From Hermatobates lingyangjiaoensis (taxonomy: Eukaryota; Arthropoda; Insecta; Hemiptera; Hermatobatidae), in contig JAPFBL010001617.1 in assembly GCA_026182355.1 (NCBI GenBank), positions 4,561,001-4,625,000 on the forward strand: DNA of 64,000 bases, in the 5' to 3' direction. Shown piece after piece: positions 22,156 to 33,659 of this stretch. The notes under the pieces are model-generated. The model made no database searches. It saw nothing but the letters and a program-made list of their open reading frames with translations, and was not told where the DNA came from. Positions within the stretch are counted from its first letter, which is position 1; each line of letters opens with the position of its first letter. The translations under genes were made by a program, and so were the position numbers.

Positions 22156-22159
<4 letters not shown>
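21988..22159. repeat. Palindrome P2 with family B core
   Basis: Arms 21988-22065 and 22082-22159 (78 bases each) appear perfectly complementary, with a 16-base centre (GTTCATCATCAGGAAG). Arms contain AAAATGGATAAACCAACAAA and TTCAACGCGTTTCGAACACT. The right arm ends directly in (TA)n (22158-22200). The centre belongs to one intact core on the minus strand; the other arm carries only the GAAACGCG half, so the palindrome is two inverted copies joined inside stem II. Confidence 0.85.
22051..22077 (-). ncRNA. Hammerhead-like core, family B (in P2)
   Basis: Minus strand CTGATGA, T, GAACAC-AAA-GTGTTC, GAAA, CGCGTTGAA. Six perfect base pairs in stem II. Confidence 0.55.
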
Positions 22160-22202
<43 letters not shown>

Positions 22203-23886
22203 TAAATTTATTATGAAATGAGTTTCATTTAAACCTAATACAGTGGTTGCAATTTTTTATGGCTAATATTGTGTCATACTAGAGTTCAAAGTTAGTATGT
22301 TCTACTAAAATGTCCATTGAGTTTACTTGAACCTTACTCCCAAGTACAGATATAAATCCTTGGTTGAGTGATCCCCGATTAATTGCCGTTTCGAAAGTAA
22401 GCTTGATTATTAACAGTGGGAATAACTGAACATATATAACAATTTCATTGAATTTTAGTTGTAATATAATAATAAATAAATAAAATAACAATCAACAAGT
22501 CTGACTGTTTGATATGTCTTGAGGATATTTGACGGAAATAGTCTATTCTGTGATAAAGAAACCCTTTTCTTTAGAGTAAATTGAATTTAATACAAAAAAC
22601 AGGTCCTAATTTTTTAACCCATTCTCCATGTGATTCTGAAACATTTAATTTTCTCTTTAAGTACGATCTTAATATTGATACTGAATTGTAAAAATTTGAT
22701 GAATTTCAAATATTGAAAGTGGCAAGATTAGGCTAAAAAAGAAAACTACTGAGTTTACCTGTAGTAGTCACTTGTCATCATCTACTTGAACAATTATTAA
22801 ATCTTCGTTACGACTGACAAATTAGATAATAGCCACATTCATTACAATCAATGACGAGATTAAATTTATTATTAATAAGCTAATACACTTGATACGCATA
22901 TAATGGTATACGTTAACTCATAGTGAAGTAGACTAGTACCACTCTAGATTTTTACACTTACCTTTCCCCAAGTTCAACTTAAAAATTACACATATTCAAA
23001 TGAACTTTTTCTCGCGCCAATATTAACCTATCGAAAAAGAATAGACCAGAGAAATTTTTGTTTCAGAATTTATTACGTCCGTATTATTTTCATTTAAATA
23101 ATTCCTCTAAACCACTAATACAAAATAGGCAAATTCAGAAAATCTACTGTTCATTCTGAAATACGGTGTCCTCGACATAACATTTAAAGTACTTCAATTT
23201 GATTATTAACAGTTCTTTCAATGTTTAGTGGATTTTTTCAAGTTGTTGCTGACAGCTTGTTAGTTAATATGTTTCTAAATAAATAAGTAAAAATACTGTA
23301 TATAAAAAGAAAAAAAAATGCCTGATTAAGAAGGCATTGATAGTTGAAATGGTTGGTCATGATATCGGGTATCTGGATATGAAGTCTGTTTAGTTTAGTA
23401 TAGAGTTCATTAATGAGAATACTATACCTGCACCCAGTATCTACCATGAATATTTTTTTCTTATCCTTGAATGTCTCTAACGGTTTACCTAGAGTGGCAT
23501 TACTTCTTTTTAAAAATTGATATATTGGCTTTAATACAGTTAATTTTAATTTTTTAATGTTGCTTTACTTTTAATTGATTAAATTTTTGCCAGCATTTTC
23601 GTACTGCTTAATAGCGAAAACCAAGGACACACTCAAAAACACGATAGGCTCAATCACTATATTTACTGACTATCTATACAGAAAAAGAAAATGAAGACAT
23701 CTTACACAAATCTGCTGTAAGACGCTATATTAACTTTCATATTACTTCATACTATAGTACAGTCATTTACCTCATTTAAACTAGTGATTAATTAACATGG
23801 GTGAGCAAAGAACAGTAATAATAGTAATATTTAACTTGAAAGGAATTTAATTTAATGTCTGGAAACATGTATATATATATATATAA
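22160..23886. other. (TA)n then AT-rich DNA, nothing recognised
   Basis: (TA)n continues to about 22199. The remaining 1.6 kb shows no repeat family or coding signal; the frames at 22279-22491 and 23238-23447 (minus) have no domain. A short (TA)n at 23869-23884 precedes P3. Confidence 0.4.
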
Positions 23887-23963
23887 AAAGATTTCACATA
23901 AACACGTGAAACAACAATCAATGATCAAACCACAATAAGAAATGGGAAAACAAGACTAAGATC

Positions 23964-23992
23964 TTTCAACCGTAACAAGCGGTCTTCGTCAG
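23964..23992 (-). ncRNA. Hammerhead-like core, family A (left arm of P3)
   Basis: Same sequence as the Penelope cores at 20.1 and 21.9 kb. Confidence 0.5.
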
Positions 23993-24008
23993 AGTTGGGT
24001 TTTTGACT

Positions 24009-24037
24009 CTGACGAAGACCGCTTGTTACGGTTGAAA
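24009..24037 (+). ncRNA. Hammerhead-like core, family A (right arm of P3)
   Basis: Inverted partner of the 23964-23992 core. A transcript through P3 could instead fold into one long hairpin, which would compete with the ribozyme-like fold. Confidence 0.5.
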
Positions 24038-24075
24038 GATCTTAGTCTTGTTTTCCCATTTCTTATTGTGGTTTG

Positions 24076-24078
<3 letters not shown>

Positions 24079-24129
<51 letters not shown>
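24079..24129. repeat. (TA)n microsatellite
   Basis: Uninterrupted (TA)n between palindromes P3 and P4. Confidence 0.9.
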
Positions 24130-24130
<1 letters not shown>

Positions 24131-24131
<1 letters not shown>

Positions 24132-24258
24132 AATAAGCAGTGACACATAAACTGAAACACAACAAAGACTCACTTTTCAATATTTCGACCGTAATGGCGG
24201 TCGAAATATTGAAAAGTGAGTCTTTGTTGTGTTTCAGTTTATGTATCACAGCTTATTT
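24131..24258. repeat. Palindrome P4 with truncated family E core
   Basis: Arms 24131-24191 and 24198-24258 (61 bases, few mismatches, all near the outer ends) enclose the loop TAATGG. The centre reads TTTCGACCG-TAATGG-CGGTCGAAA, that is a stem II hairpin followed on both strands by GAAA and TATTG. As in P2, the CTGANGA half is lost at the join. Outside the right arm is CTGTCCTGCCGGACCG, a small hairpin, and then (TA)n. Confidence 0.8.
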
Positions 24259-24299
24259 TAATTGTTATCTGTCCTGCCGGACCGTTTTTCGTTTATCAT

Positions 24300-24301
<2 letters not shown>

Positions 24302-24358
<57 letters not shown>
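24302..24358. repeat. (TA)n microsatellite
   Basis: Long (TA)n tract bounding the palindrome cluster on the right. The reading frames through it are artefacts of the repeat. Confidence 0.9.
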
Positions 24359-24362
<4 letters not shown>

Positions 24363-25499
24363 CAATATGCCGAAAAATCACAAAAAGTTTGACAACTTAT
24401 TTTTAAACCATGTTTCTATCTGACGTCATATAATCATAAAAACATCATTTTTTTAAATTTGAAGCTTTAAAATACTTAGATATAATTGATCATTGCATGG
24501 AATATTAACTAGCAACTATGGAAGTTATAAACTAGCAACGTAACTAATCAACTCTTAAACCTCTTAAAACATTAATGAAGAATACAAAAAGCAGACTGAT
24601 AATGAAAATGAAACCTGAAAGAAATGTGAAAAAAAGCAATAACAAAATAGTAATTACGACTGACACACAAACTACTCAAACATACCACGAAGATAGCCAG
24701 CAGGCTGCCGAGAGGATATGAACGGACAGACCAACCTTTGTTACTATATATAATAATAATAATAATAATAATGTATTCATTAACAGTTGACAAACTCAGT
24801 CAATAATCAATGATACGTAATTTAATAATAATTAAAAATCAATGTGTCATTCCATTATGGGGAATTAAAATTAGATCTACTTTATTGTTATTATTATTAC
24901 ACCAAAGGCGATATGTTAAAGAATGAATTAAAAAACAAATATCTGCAGTTTTTTGAATAGCTAATAACAGTTTGAGCTCAACTTAAATTTGAGGCTCAAA
25001 AAAGTTTAGCTTCTTTATATTGCAGGGCCACATGTAACTAACTCGGGAACCATAGGTCACCGACTTTAGGTTTAACTTACCCATTCAGGCAAATTGTTTG
25101 AGTAAATAAATAGGCTATATAGTGTAAATCATCAATAATGAGTATCAACTGGATGTTTCTTCAACGAGTGAATGATGGTAACCTCATAATTTGTAAACTG
25201 ATCATTAAATTTAAAGGATTAGATTGAAAGGTTTAGTATAAAACAATAAAATTTACTCACTGATATAATTTTAGCTCAAAAATCCAGATTCACACTACGC
25301 CAATATTAACGCCATATATTTGATGAAATTAACTTAATACCATTGAGTGTGATCGTTTCATAATTAATTCATCACTCAAAAGGTAAAGAAAAAATAAATG
25401 CCAGTGAAATGTAGTATACAACCATTCAGCATCTACGACATTTAAATCAAATTGGTCTAGCGATTTATAATTGTAGGTGTAAGAAGTTGGATTTCAGTG
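24359..25499. other. AT-rich DNA with short (TAA)n
   Basis: (TAA)n at about 24750-24772. Otherwise nothing recognised. Confidence 0.4.
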
Positions 25500-25915
25500 T
25501 TTACATTCAATGATAGTTAAACACTGCCGGGCTAATACATCCCTAACTACTACACTCCATTCATCGATACCACTCGTGTGTATTGCTACAGATAACATGT
25601 CAAATTCTCATTCATCACTCATTGAGAGTCAGATAATATTAAGATGTGGAAACATGTCAGTTTCCGATTCTACATCCAACAATAATGAGAAACGTTACGG
25701 TAACATCTGGACTTCACAGTGTGATGTTGCTAGGGTAAATATGATTATTTCCTACACTGCACTCTTCGATAGTAAGAAAACGTAAATGTAACACTCGTTT
25801 ATAAAGTGGTAAGGCTATGAACATATCAATTTCCAATTCTAGATTCATTGATAGTGAGACAGCTCGGGATAAACATGACATTTCCAATTTCACACTCATC
25901 CAGCTGTCCTTATCC
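25500..25915. repeat. Diverged minisatellite
   Basis: Repeated, diverged units of roughly 40-60 bases share the pattern CATGTCAATTTCC, then a TCTACACTCATTC-like stretch, then GATAGTGAGAAA. Examples: 25596 (CATGTCAAATTCTCATTCAT), 25651 (ACATGTCAGTTTCCGATTCT), 25740 (ATGATTATTTCCTACACTGC), 25821 (CATATCAATTTCCAATTCTA), 25875 (CATGACATTTCCAATTTCAC). The 91-residue plus frame crossing it is not a convincing gene. Confidence 0.55.
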
Positions 25916-26631
25916 AGAATACTGTGTGAATGCTCAACATACTTCATAGTTATCTTCAAGTTTCATCTACTCTTAACTGTACTTCTACTTTAAGCTGCGA
26001 CTGTAAGGAGATACACAGAAATATGAAGTAACTATTATTGCTAAAAGCTCCAATATGATTCTATTTAGGACAATACGTTTGATATCCCAATTTTATTTAC
26101 CATAAAATATTCATATAATTCTTCGCACATTTACTACACAAGAACTGATATCTCTCACCAACTACAATGAAAACCTTTGACAGACCAACACACTATCATA
26201 CTCAAACAGGAAGGCATCAACAATTATAACTTTGATTGCTGTTGATTTTTTAGATGAAATAATTTTTATTCTCATAAAACTAATATTGAGTCATTAAATG
26301 ATTTCAAATTTTGTCTTAAACCTCTAAACTTCAATTTTATTCCCGTGTATTAACTGAAAAAATGTCAATATAACTGAAAAGTCAATATAAACAATGTAAA
26401 TAAATGACAACAAATGCGATAAGTATAGCAGGTGATCCATTTGTCCAGGATGAAAATTCAGTTTTTATAGCTCTATTTTATATTTTATTATTTATAGCTC
26501 TTTTATAGGTTTATTTCTCTTTGCCGAAATTTAAATTTAACAATTTTTCTTTATAGATTAATAATTTTTTGTTCAACTTTTGGGAAAAATTTCAAAATTT
26601 CGTTGTTTATTAATGAGGGAGGCGCTTAAGT
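25916..26631. other. AT-rich DNA, nothing recognised
   Basis: Its last 300 bases (GCAGGTGATCCATTTGTCCA near 26428) resemble internal R1rep blocks, so a decayed R1rep copy may begin near 26340. Confidence 0.4.
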
Positions 26632-28294
26632 CAAAAAAAAAAATCTGGAGTGGCCTACACTCTACTTTACTATAAGTAACTTAATGTCAAATTTCTAGAG
26701 TATATAAAACATAACGTCTCATTTAAGCATAACGTAAACATCTAAATGGGATATAATTATTAGCCTGTCATTCCTGAGGTAGTACAGATATTGATTGAAG
26801 GACATATCAATTTATAGGCTTATTTTTCTACATCACAAATAATTTATTATTTGCAAATAATTTCATTAGTATAACTACAGCAGTAATAACATTTTTGAAA
26901 AACCAAAGTGAACATTTCTTGAAACGAAATAGTATCCTACAAGAGAACATGGCTATTGTTCAAATAGCCAGTAGATTTCTTACATCGTTTACTTGACATC
27001 CTTCTACATTGAATATTAATGTAAAATTTTCAAATTTGAAACAGTAAAATACTCTTTTTTTCTCTGAAAAACTTCTTAAACAGCGAAGAAAATGTTGTTT
27101 TAAGGTGATTTGTTAATTAAAGATGTACGATAATTACAGTTATTAATCTCTAAACGAAAGATTTATATTTGGAATTATCTTTTACATTTTTGGTTTTTAA
27201 CAGAATTATTATACTGGGAATTTTATGGCTTCTTAGTATTTAATAAGACCATTTTCCTTCCCCTTTGTCAAATAACATATATACGATTTTTTTTTTAATG
27301 AGTGTTATCATTTACCTGCACAGTATTATTCCTCTTACATCTCTGATAAGTCAATAATATATTTTCATTTTTCCATTGGAAACATCAATTTTATCTCAGT
27401 GGATTCGCTCAAAAGATTTCTAAGTCAATGTAAACAATGTAAAAAAATACAAAAAATTCGACAAGTATAGCAGGTGATCTCTTAGTCTAGGATAAACAAA
27501 GAGTTTTTATATCGTTATTGCTCTTTCCCGTAATTGAAATATCATGATTTTTTTTTTATGAATTGCTAATTTTTTGTTCCATTTTTGGTGAAATTTTCAT
27601 TATTTTTTAATCAGCCGTTTAGCGTCAAAAAAACATTTTCTGAAAACAGAAATCGTACTGTTACGCCCCATTAGCGAATGTAATTTTGAAAAAAAATATC
27701 TCAACTGATTCTACACATAATGTTCTATTTATAGGCATAGTTTCATTCTTGTCCGTCAAACAGTATGGCTTGTATCACTCTCACAATGTTTGAGATTGAT
27801 TTATAAGTCAAAATTTGTACATTTTATTGAAAAAAAAATATTTCCCGTTGTTTTAAAATTCTGAATATATTTTTCGTTTGTTTCATTTGTAACCTCAAAG
27901 ATAATGTCAAAATTTCAAAACTCTAGGGTTATCAGTTTAGGAGAAATAAAAGTTTAAAAAAAAACGGTTTTTGGCAAAAAAAGTGACTTTCCCATCATGC
28001 ATAATTCTTCGCAAACAATAGGGATCTTCCTCCCTATGAGGCCCATTTTTGTGTAAAATATCAACTTGATCCATCAAAGATTCTGGACCGTAGCTTGGTA
28101 ACAAGCAATGCTAACACACGCACCCACCCACGCACCCACCCACCCACCCACCCACCCACCCACACAAACACAGACATCATCGTAAAAACGTCATAAAACG
28201 ACTTCTGGGACCTCAAAACATGTAATTCCGTCAAAATCTCGAGATCGAATTTTTTCACGATCACTATACTTTACTTATAGTAAAGTAAAAAAAA
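26632..28294 (+). repeat. R1rep copy, full length (1.66 kb)
   Basis: Best-preserved member. Begins AAATCTGGAGTGGCCTACAC plus TTTACTATAAGTAA and ends GATCACTATACTTTACTTAT followed by AGTAAAGTAAAA. A (CACC)n stretch at 28118-28165 lies near the end. No conserved frame; the GWVGGW-type minus frame at 28061-28264 is the microsatellite. Confidence 0.75.
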
Positions 28295-28570
28295 TTCTGG
28301 AAACAGAAAATGTTCTATATCACTCCATTGGTTAATTTAATTAAAAAAAAAAACATCAACTCAGTTCGTACATAATGCTCTATTTTAAGATATAATTTCA
28401 TTTTGATCCGTCAAACGGTATGGCTTATATCACTCTCGTAAGCTTTCAAATTGAATTACAAGTCAAAATTTTTACATTTTATTGAAAAAATATATTTTCA
28501 GATGATTTAAAAATCTGAGGATTTGTTCAGTTATTGCTTTCGTAGCCCCAAAGGTAATGTCACCGATTAA
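28295..28570 (+). repeat. R1rep internal fragment in tandem
   Basis: Directly after the full copy, internal blocks recur (ATCCGTCAAACGGTATGGCT, TCACTCTCGTAAGCTTT, TTTTACATTTTATTG), indicating a second, truncated unit in the same direction. Confidence 0.6.
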
Positions 28571-30879
28571 AAAAATAAAAAGTAACTGATTAAATTAAAA
28601 CTAACAATTCATATAATATGAGGAACAAAGATCTAGAAAAGAGTTTTATGTACAATGACGTGAAAGGAATTACCTGTGTTGGGAATCTAAACAGGTTAAC
28701 ACAAAGAAATTGAAAACAAATTAAACTCAATAATTTCTTTAATGTAGCAAAATTAGGTTACTTTTTCCAGTCGAAAAAGGATTCAATCATACCAGCCCAA
28801 TACAAATATTTAATATTGGTTCAACAAGTGAACTGCCTTAGCATTTAAAATTTCGCCTTTGTCATTTTGTATCAAAATAGGAAACATATATTGCATAGGT
28901 ATTCATTTCTCTTTGACTATTAAATTAAATATGAACCGATTTGAAGGATTTATCTGGAATATTTTAATTTTTTTTTCTTTCAACTTATATGAAAAGTAAT
29001 AATTTACAATCCAAGGGAGTTAACCCAGGGAATGAGAAATTACTACTAAATAATAATAAATTGCAGCTCACAAGTATATATACATATAAGTAGTTTATAT
29101 CTTATATTTATTTAGATTTACTTGGCTAATCACCTGAACAAATATCATGTTCTAATTTTATGCGACAGTACAATTTGTACAATATCTATCTCTGTACAGT
29201 TTACACAGATTATTCCTCAGAATAAGCGATCAAGTTAATAAGCTTCCTCAAATAATGTGCAAACATGAGACAAACAATGGAAAACAGCAATCCAATTAAC
29301 AATGCATTCAAATAAAATTACACTTTTTATTATGTAAAATGAGTAAATCGCGACTTCTTTTTTGCACTAATATTTTAGGCATTATATTTAGCAGTTATTG
29401 AACATAATTAACTTTTTTATGCATTAAACAAAAAATGTACCACTTAATTATACAATTTAGAAATATGCATGCAATAATAAGAGTTTTTAATCGAAACGAA
29501 AGGGATCTGTCAGTTTTCTAGTTCAGAAACTCACTTTCAAATTTGAAGTTTTAGATTTAAATCATTCTTCTTAGGCAGAAGTAAATAATTCGGAAAACAA
29601 AAACAGGAGTATTACAATAAAGGGGTTTAACAACTGAAGCTTACAATACGGATCGGATCGATCAATCCTCCAACGAACAGAATCTAGTCCTTCGAACCTT
29701 CTAGACTTGATATGTGTTAGTTGAAAGATTACACATTAATTTCCTGTGGTTGAATGCATATACCACATTTAATAATTTGTATTAATAAAACCAAAATGTC
29801 GGATTTGAATGTTTGATTTGAACCAAAAAACGAATTGCCTACTATGCAGAGTAGATAATGACAAAATAAATAAAAAAAGTCTTAACTATTCTTCCAAAGA
29901 AATATATGTAGCACGACTAATATTCTGAGAACCAAGTTAATTCTAATATTATCAAGTACGTCTTTCTAAACAGTTGAAGAAACAACAGTATATTTCCCCT
30001 GTACATAGCTTAAACCGCTGTCACTCATGTCGGTAGGATGTTAAAACGAAGCAGTCCTCTCTTTTTCTAAAGCTGTTACTGTGATCCCCTTAATTCAGTG
30101 CACTCCTGACGCTAGAAGGAACGTGAGAACTAACGGCATATAATTGTTCATATCCTTGCAACTTGGCTTAAGAGTTATACATATTTTTACTATTTTATAC
30201 TAACAACAGTTTTTTTAGCAGTTGAAAGCAAAAAAAATTACAATAAAATCACTTAAAAATACGACGACGGTGTCAAAAGTTACTCACGAAATCAAAACAA
30301 CTGATGACAACTTAGTCAAAATATACTCATTTTCCTATTTACGACTTTTTTTTCCTGAACATATGGACGCACTAAAATAGTAAAGTAAATATTTAAAAGA
30401 TCTACTGCTTTCTGAGTTAACTTGCATTAATTTTTAGAACCAGTCATTTCCAAAAGCCTGAGAGCTTCTCAGTTTTTCTTCATATTATTGTGGCGATTTC
30501 TTTAATTATAATGTCAGGTGTTTATACTGTGGCATTGAGTGAAAATAAATAATACTTCATTGTAGTGCCTATCATGCGTGGGCGTGTGTCAACCAAAACA
30601 CAGAATGTCTTGTGTTTTGGTGAATGAACTAAAGAGAGAATAAAATTGAGAAAACGAAAAACGATGATAGAGTCGGTAGAGGAAGTTGTAGGACTGTATT
30701 AATTTTCATGATGAAACAAAATTCTTTACAGTCAAAAGAACATTTATAAAATAACTTTCAACATCACCAAAATCCAAAAGTATGAACAAATATTTGGCTC
30801 GTGAAATGAGGTGCAATAAATGTTGATGATAAGTTAAAACATAGTAGGAAACTTCAGGCAGGAGCACAAAGAAAGGAAA
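28571..30879. other. AT-rich DNA, nothing recognised
   Basis: About 2.3 kb without a recognised repeat or coding signal. Confidence 0.4.
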
Positions 30880-31000
30880 TAAAAAGGGAGTGTGTGGGAG
30901 TTCCAAGGCTGGAGTAGCGTAGGCCCGCCAGCCACCCTCAACACAACGAGCACCTTCTGCGGCGACTACCTCTATCACTGCACCACATCATCATTTAGAG
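30880..31000. promoter_or_regulatory. GC-rich island, possible exon or regulatory element
   Basis: A short block (GGCTGGAGTAGCGTAGGCCC, GCCAGCCACCCTCAACACAA, TTCTGCGGCGACTACCTC) clearly richer in G+C and CpG than its surroundings. On the minus strand it is open (30978-30706) but I recognise nothing in the protein. No splice pair is convincing. Confidence 0.25.
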
Positions 31001-31548
31001 TTCTTATATTCATTCCAATTTAAATTATTCAGTGATCCTTTCTCTCCACGCGCAAGCTGTACAACTCAGCAAATTAACAAAAAAAATAAAGTTTAGACCA
31101 TTGGACAGGGATATTAGAGTACACTGAAATAATTCTTTTATTGGTAACATGACGGAGGGTATATTGACTATAGGACTAAAAAGGGACAGTCGAATGACTG
31201 CGATACCATCCATTTCATAATGTAAAATGAAAAATAATAAACTATTACATTGCATGTTAAAAATGTTTCAGGAATGAAATTTAACAAAAATGTCCAGTAT
31301 TGACATGCTGCCACTCTGAATATATGAAGCTAAAGGAGAGACCGTTACTAAGCAGTAAAAAATTACTCTAGCAAATACGAGGAACCAACAATTTTACTTA
31401 ACTTAATAGTTTTTTTAATTGAATATTTAAATTTGTAACACTAGGTTAGTTTTGACTGGTATATGCTTTCTCAATCAAATGATAAAAAAGGTTTCAATAA
31501 AAAAGAAACATCGACTTCAAAAGTTTCATACAATATCAGTATTATATT
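31001..31548. other. AT-rich DNA, nothing recognised
   Basis: The 76-residue minus frame (31255-31025) has no domain. Confidence 0.4.
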
Positions 31549-31655
31549 CTGACAAAGACCACTTGTTTTGGATGAAAGATTTTAAGTAATTTTTCTGATT
31601 TCTTACTGTGGTTTTAGACGTTGATTTTTGTTTCACGTGTTTATTATAAAAATAT
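31549..31655 (+). repeat. Penelope terminal fragment, family A, diverged
   Basis: CTGACAA, A, GACCACTTGTTTTGGAT, GAAA (31549-31577), then TTTCTTACTGTGGTTT and TTGTTTCACGTGTTTATTAT. This is the complete order of the family A tail (core, TTCTTATTGTGGTTTGATCA, TTTCACGTGTTTATGTGAAA) with substitutions. An old solo copy ending in a short TA run. Confidence 0.65.
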
Positions 31656-32326
31656 ATATAGTCAAATACATAATGAGAAGCAACACAACTAGAAGGAGAT
31701 TAGGTAAAGTTGTACCAGTCTTTTCTATGCAATTTCAAAATATCTGCTCGAGGGCCTTTTTTTTTTGTTTATAAATATCAAAATCAAAGTAAGAAATCGA
31801 AAAATTGGTCTAACAGTTTAGTCGGTCTGTCTAGACCGCAATGGGTCTAGGTCGCAATCATCTGTACAGAAATTTAGCAGTCCAGGTTACTTCACTATGG
31901 GATTCATGGCCGGTTAAAATTATTTGTAAACTAAAAAAATGATAATCTAAAAGTTTATAATAGAGCTTATAAGAAGTAGTCTGAGGAAATCATAATTATA
32001 CCTTGGGCATCATTTATTCATCTTCGTACAAAAATCTTGTTCATTATTACAAATACTATTATTGTCTTTACATTACATTATTATTAATTTACATTACTGA
32101 TATCTGGAATGGAACTGATATCTGGAGTCTCACATCAACCCACTAGGAAACAACAATGCCAGCCGTTATAGATATGCCTAGGACAATAGGTTTCAAAAGT
32201 TTTTATTATTATTATTCTGATGTGCATTCAGCATTAAAGAAAAAACTTAAAAAAATGTCTGGAAACATGACTTACTGATATTTCTGAATAGTTGTCACAT
32301 AATTATATAAATTAACCGTCTATCTC
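31656..32326. other. AT-rich DNA, nothing recognised
   Basis: Short (TTA)n near 32203-32215. No coding signal. Confidence 0.4.
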
Positions 32327-32433
32327 GTACGTCTTTCGTACAACTTGAACTGTTTCAGAACAATTTCATTCCTGTTTCAAGCAACTTCAGAATAGAATTG
32401 TTCCGAAACCAGTTGAGCTGTTGGAAGACGTAC
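32327..32433. repeat. Imperfect 45-base hairpin
   Basis: Left arm 32327-32371 (GTACGTCTTTCGTACAACTT ... AGAACAATTTCATTCCTG) pairs with right arm 32388-32433 (CAGAATAGAATTGTTCCGAA ... GGAAGACGTAC) at roughly three quarters of positions, with a loop of about 16 bases. The size and bulged stem resemble a microRNA precursor, but a small decayed foldback element is at least as likely. Confidence 0.5.
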
Positions 32434-33100
32434 AAGGAAAACTGTGAATATACCAAAAAATAATTGTAAAAAAGAGTGAAAGTAAGTAGTGATTAGTGAC
32501 ACGGACAGGAATTTAAAGAAACAGAGATTATGGAGATGACATATTGATGACGGCTGTAGAAACGAAACAGAAAACAGTGCATGTTCGATTCAATGAAAAC
32601 ATTAATTAAGCAGATGGTTGACTTGCATATCACTGCCTAAATTTTTCCATACGTTTCAAGAACCTAGGTAAGAATGGCATCAAATATAAAGTATGTGACA
32701 ATTAGGACAGGACGGTGTGATCGATACAGGGTGTGGTGCAAGGTAAGTAACCTCGCCAGTATTCATTCTATGTGAAAGAAGCAGTATACAGTGTCAACAA
32801 GTGTTTTACATTCAACTAACCACCTGTCAACAATGGAAACAACACAAGTCACAGTTGTATGACAACATAGTCATAAAAATTTCTCAATACACACTCATCA
32901 ATTTTCCCCTGTAAGAATATTTATTGGAGGGCAAATTTCTCAGAGAAGGTAGTGACTTCAAAAAGTATTAGTTCAAAATAACCTCCTACATTAATTTTTA
33001 ATATAATAAGTATTTAGTATAACCAACATGAACAGTTAATAATTTAATTCTTATTAACTGTATTTTAAAGTAAAAACGTTGTTCCAAGAGATTTATTTTT
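32434..33100. other. AT-rich DNA, nothing recognised
   Basis: No coding or repeat signal identified. Confidence 0.4.
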
Positions 33101-33264
33101 AAAAAAATCTGGAGCAGCCTAACTCAACTTTACTATAAGTAAACTTAATATCAAACTTCTTGGGTATATACTGTCTCATTTAAGCATAATATAAACATCA
33201 AAATGAAAGATGTTTATTAGTCTTTCATTCCTGAAATAATACAGATAGTGATTGATCCAATTAT

Positions 33265-33313
<49 letters not shown>

Positions 33314-33659
33314 TATTTTTGTATATCACACCACTGATGTAAATATCAAACTAATATAAGTACGGGAGTAATAACATTTTTGAAAAGCCAAAGTGGAAAA
33401 TTCCTGATATAAAATAATCTCCTGCAATAGAACAATAGTAAATGATACAATTTGTTCCAATAGCAATTGGATCTCCTACATAGTTTATCTGACTTCCTTC
33501 TACATTAAATATGACAAATTTTCCCATTTAAAACTTGAAAATATTTCTATTTTATCTGAAAAATGTCAGAAACACCTAAAGAAAAAATGTCGTTTTAGGA
33601 TAATTTTTAATTTAAGATGTACGATATTACATTAATATTTCTTCAAACAATGTTTTCAA
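33101..33659 (+). repeat. R1rep 5' part with (TA)n insertion
   Basis: Starts AAATCTGGAGCAGCCTAACT with the TTTACTATAAGTAAAC hairpin and proceeds through the family's first third. A (TA)n tract (33267-33311) has expanded inside it. It is cut where the next, inverted copy begins. Confidence 0.65.

Larger units (their letters stand above)
23887..24080. repeat. Palindrome P3: family A Penelope end, two inverted copies
   Basis: Arms 23921-23995 and 24006-24080 (75 bases each) appear perfectly complementary around a 10-base centre (TGGGTTTTTG). Each arm is the Penelope 3' end (ATGATCAAACCACAATAAGA to the core and CAGAGT), identical by eye to 20046-20120. Left of it lies AAGATTTCACATAAACACGT, a hairpin tail. 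A (TA)n tract starts immediately at the right edge (24079-24128). This is a solo double tail with no ORF. Confidence 0.85.

Noticed and set aside
24131..24258. CRISPR or bacterial terminator interpretation of the palindromes
   Set aside because: Single palindromes, not regularly spaced repeats with spacers, in clearly eukaryotic DNA.
24140..24406. Open frames of 86-88 codons on both strands ending in YIYIYIY
   Set aside because: They are created by palindrome P4 running into (TA)n; both strands read the same peptide because the DNA is an inverted repeat.
28061..28264. Minus frame encoding GWVGGWV repeats
   Set aside because: Translation of the (CACC)n tract inside an R1rep copy.
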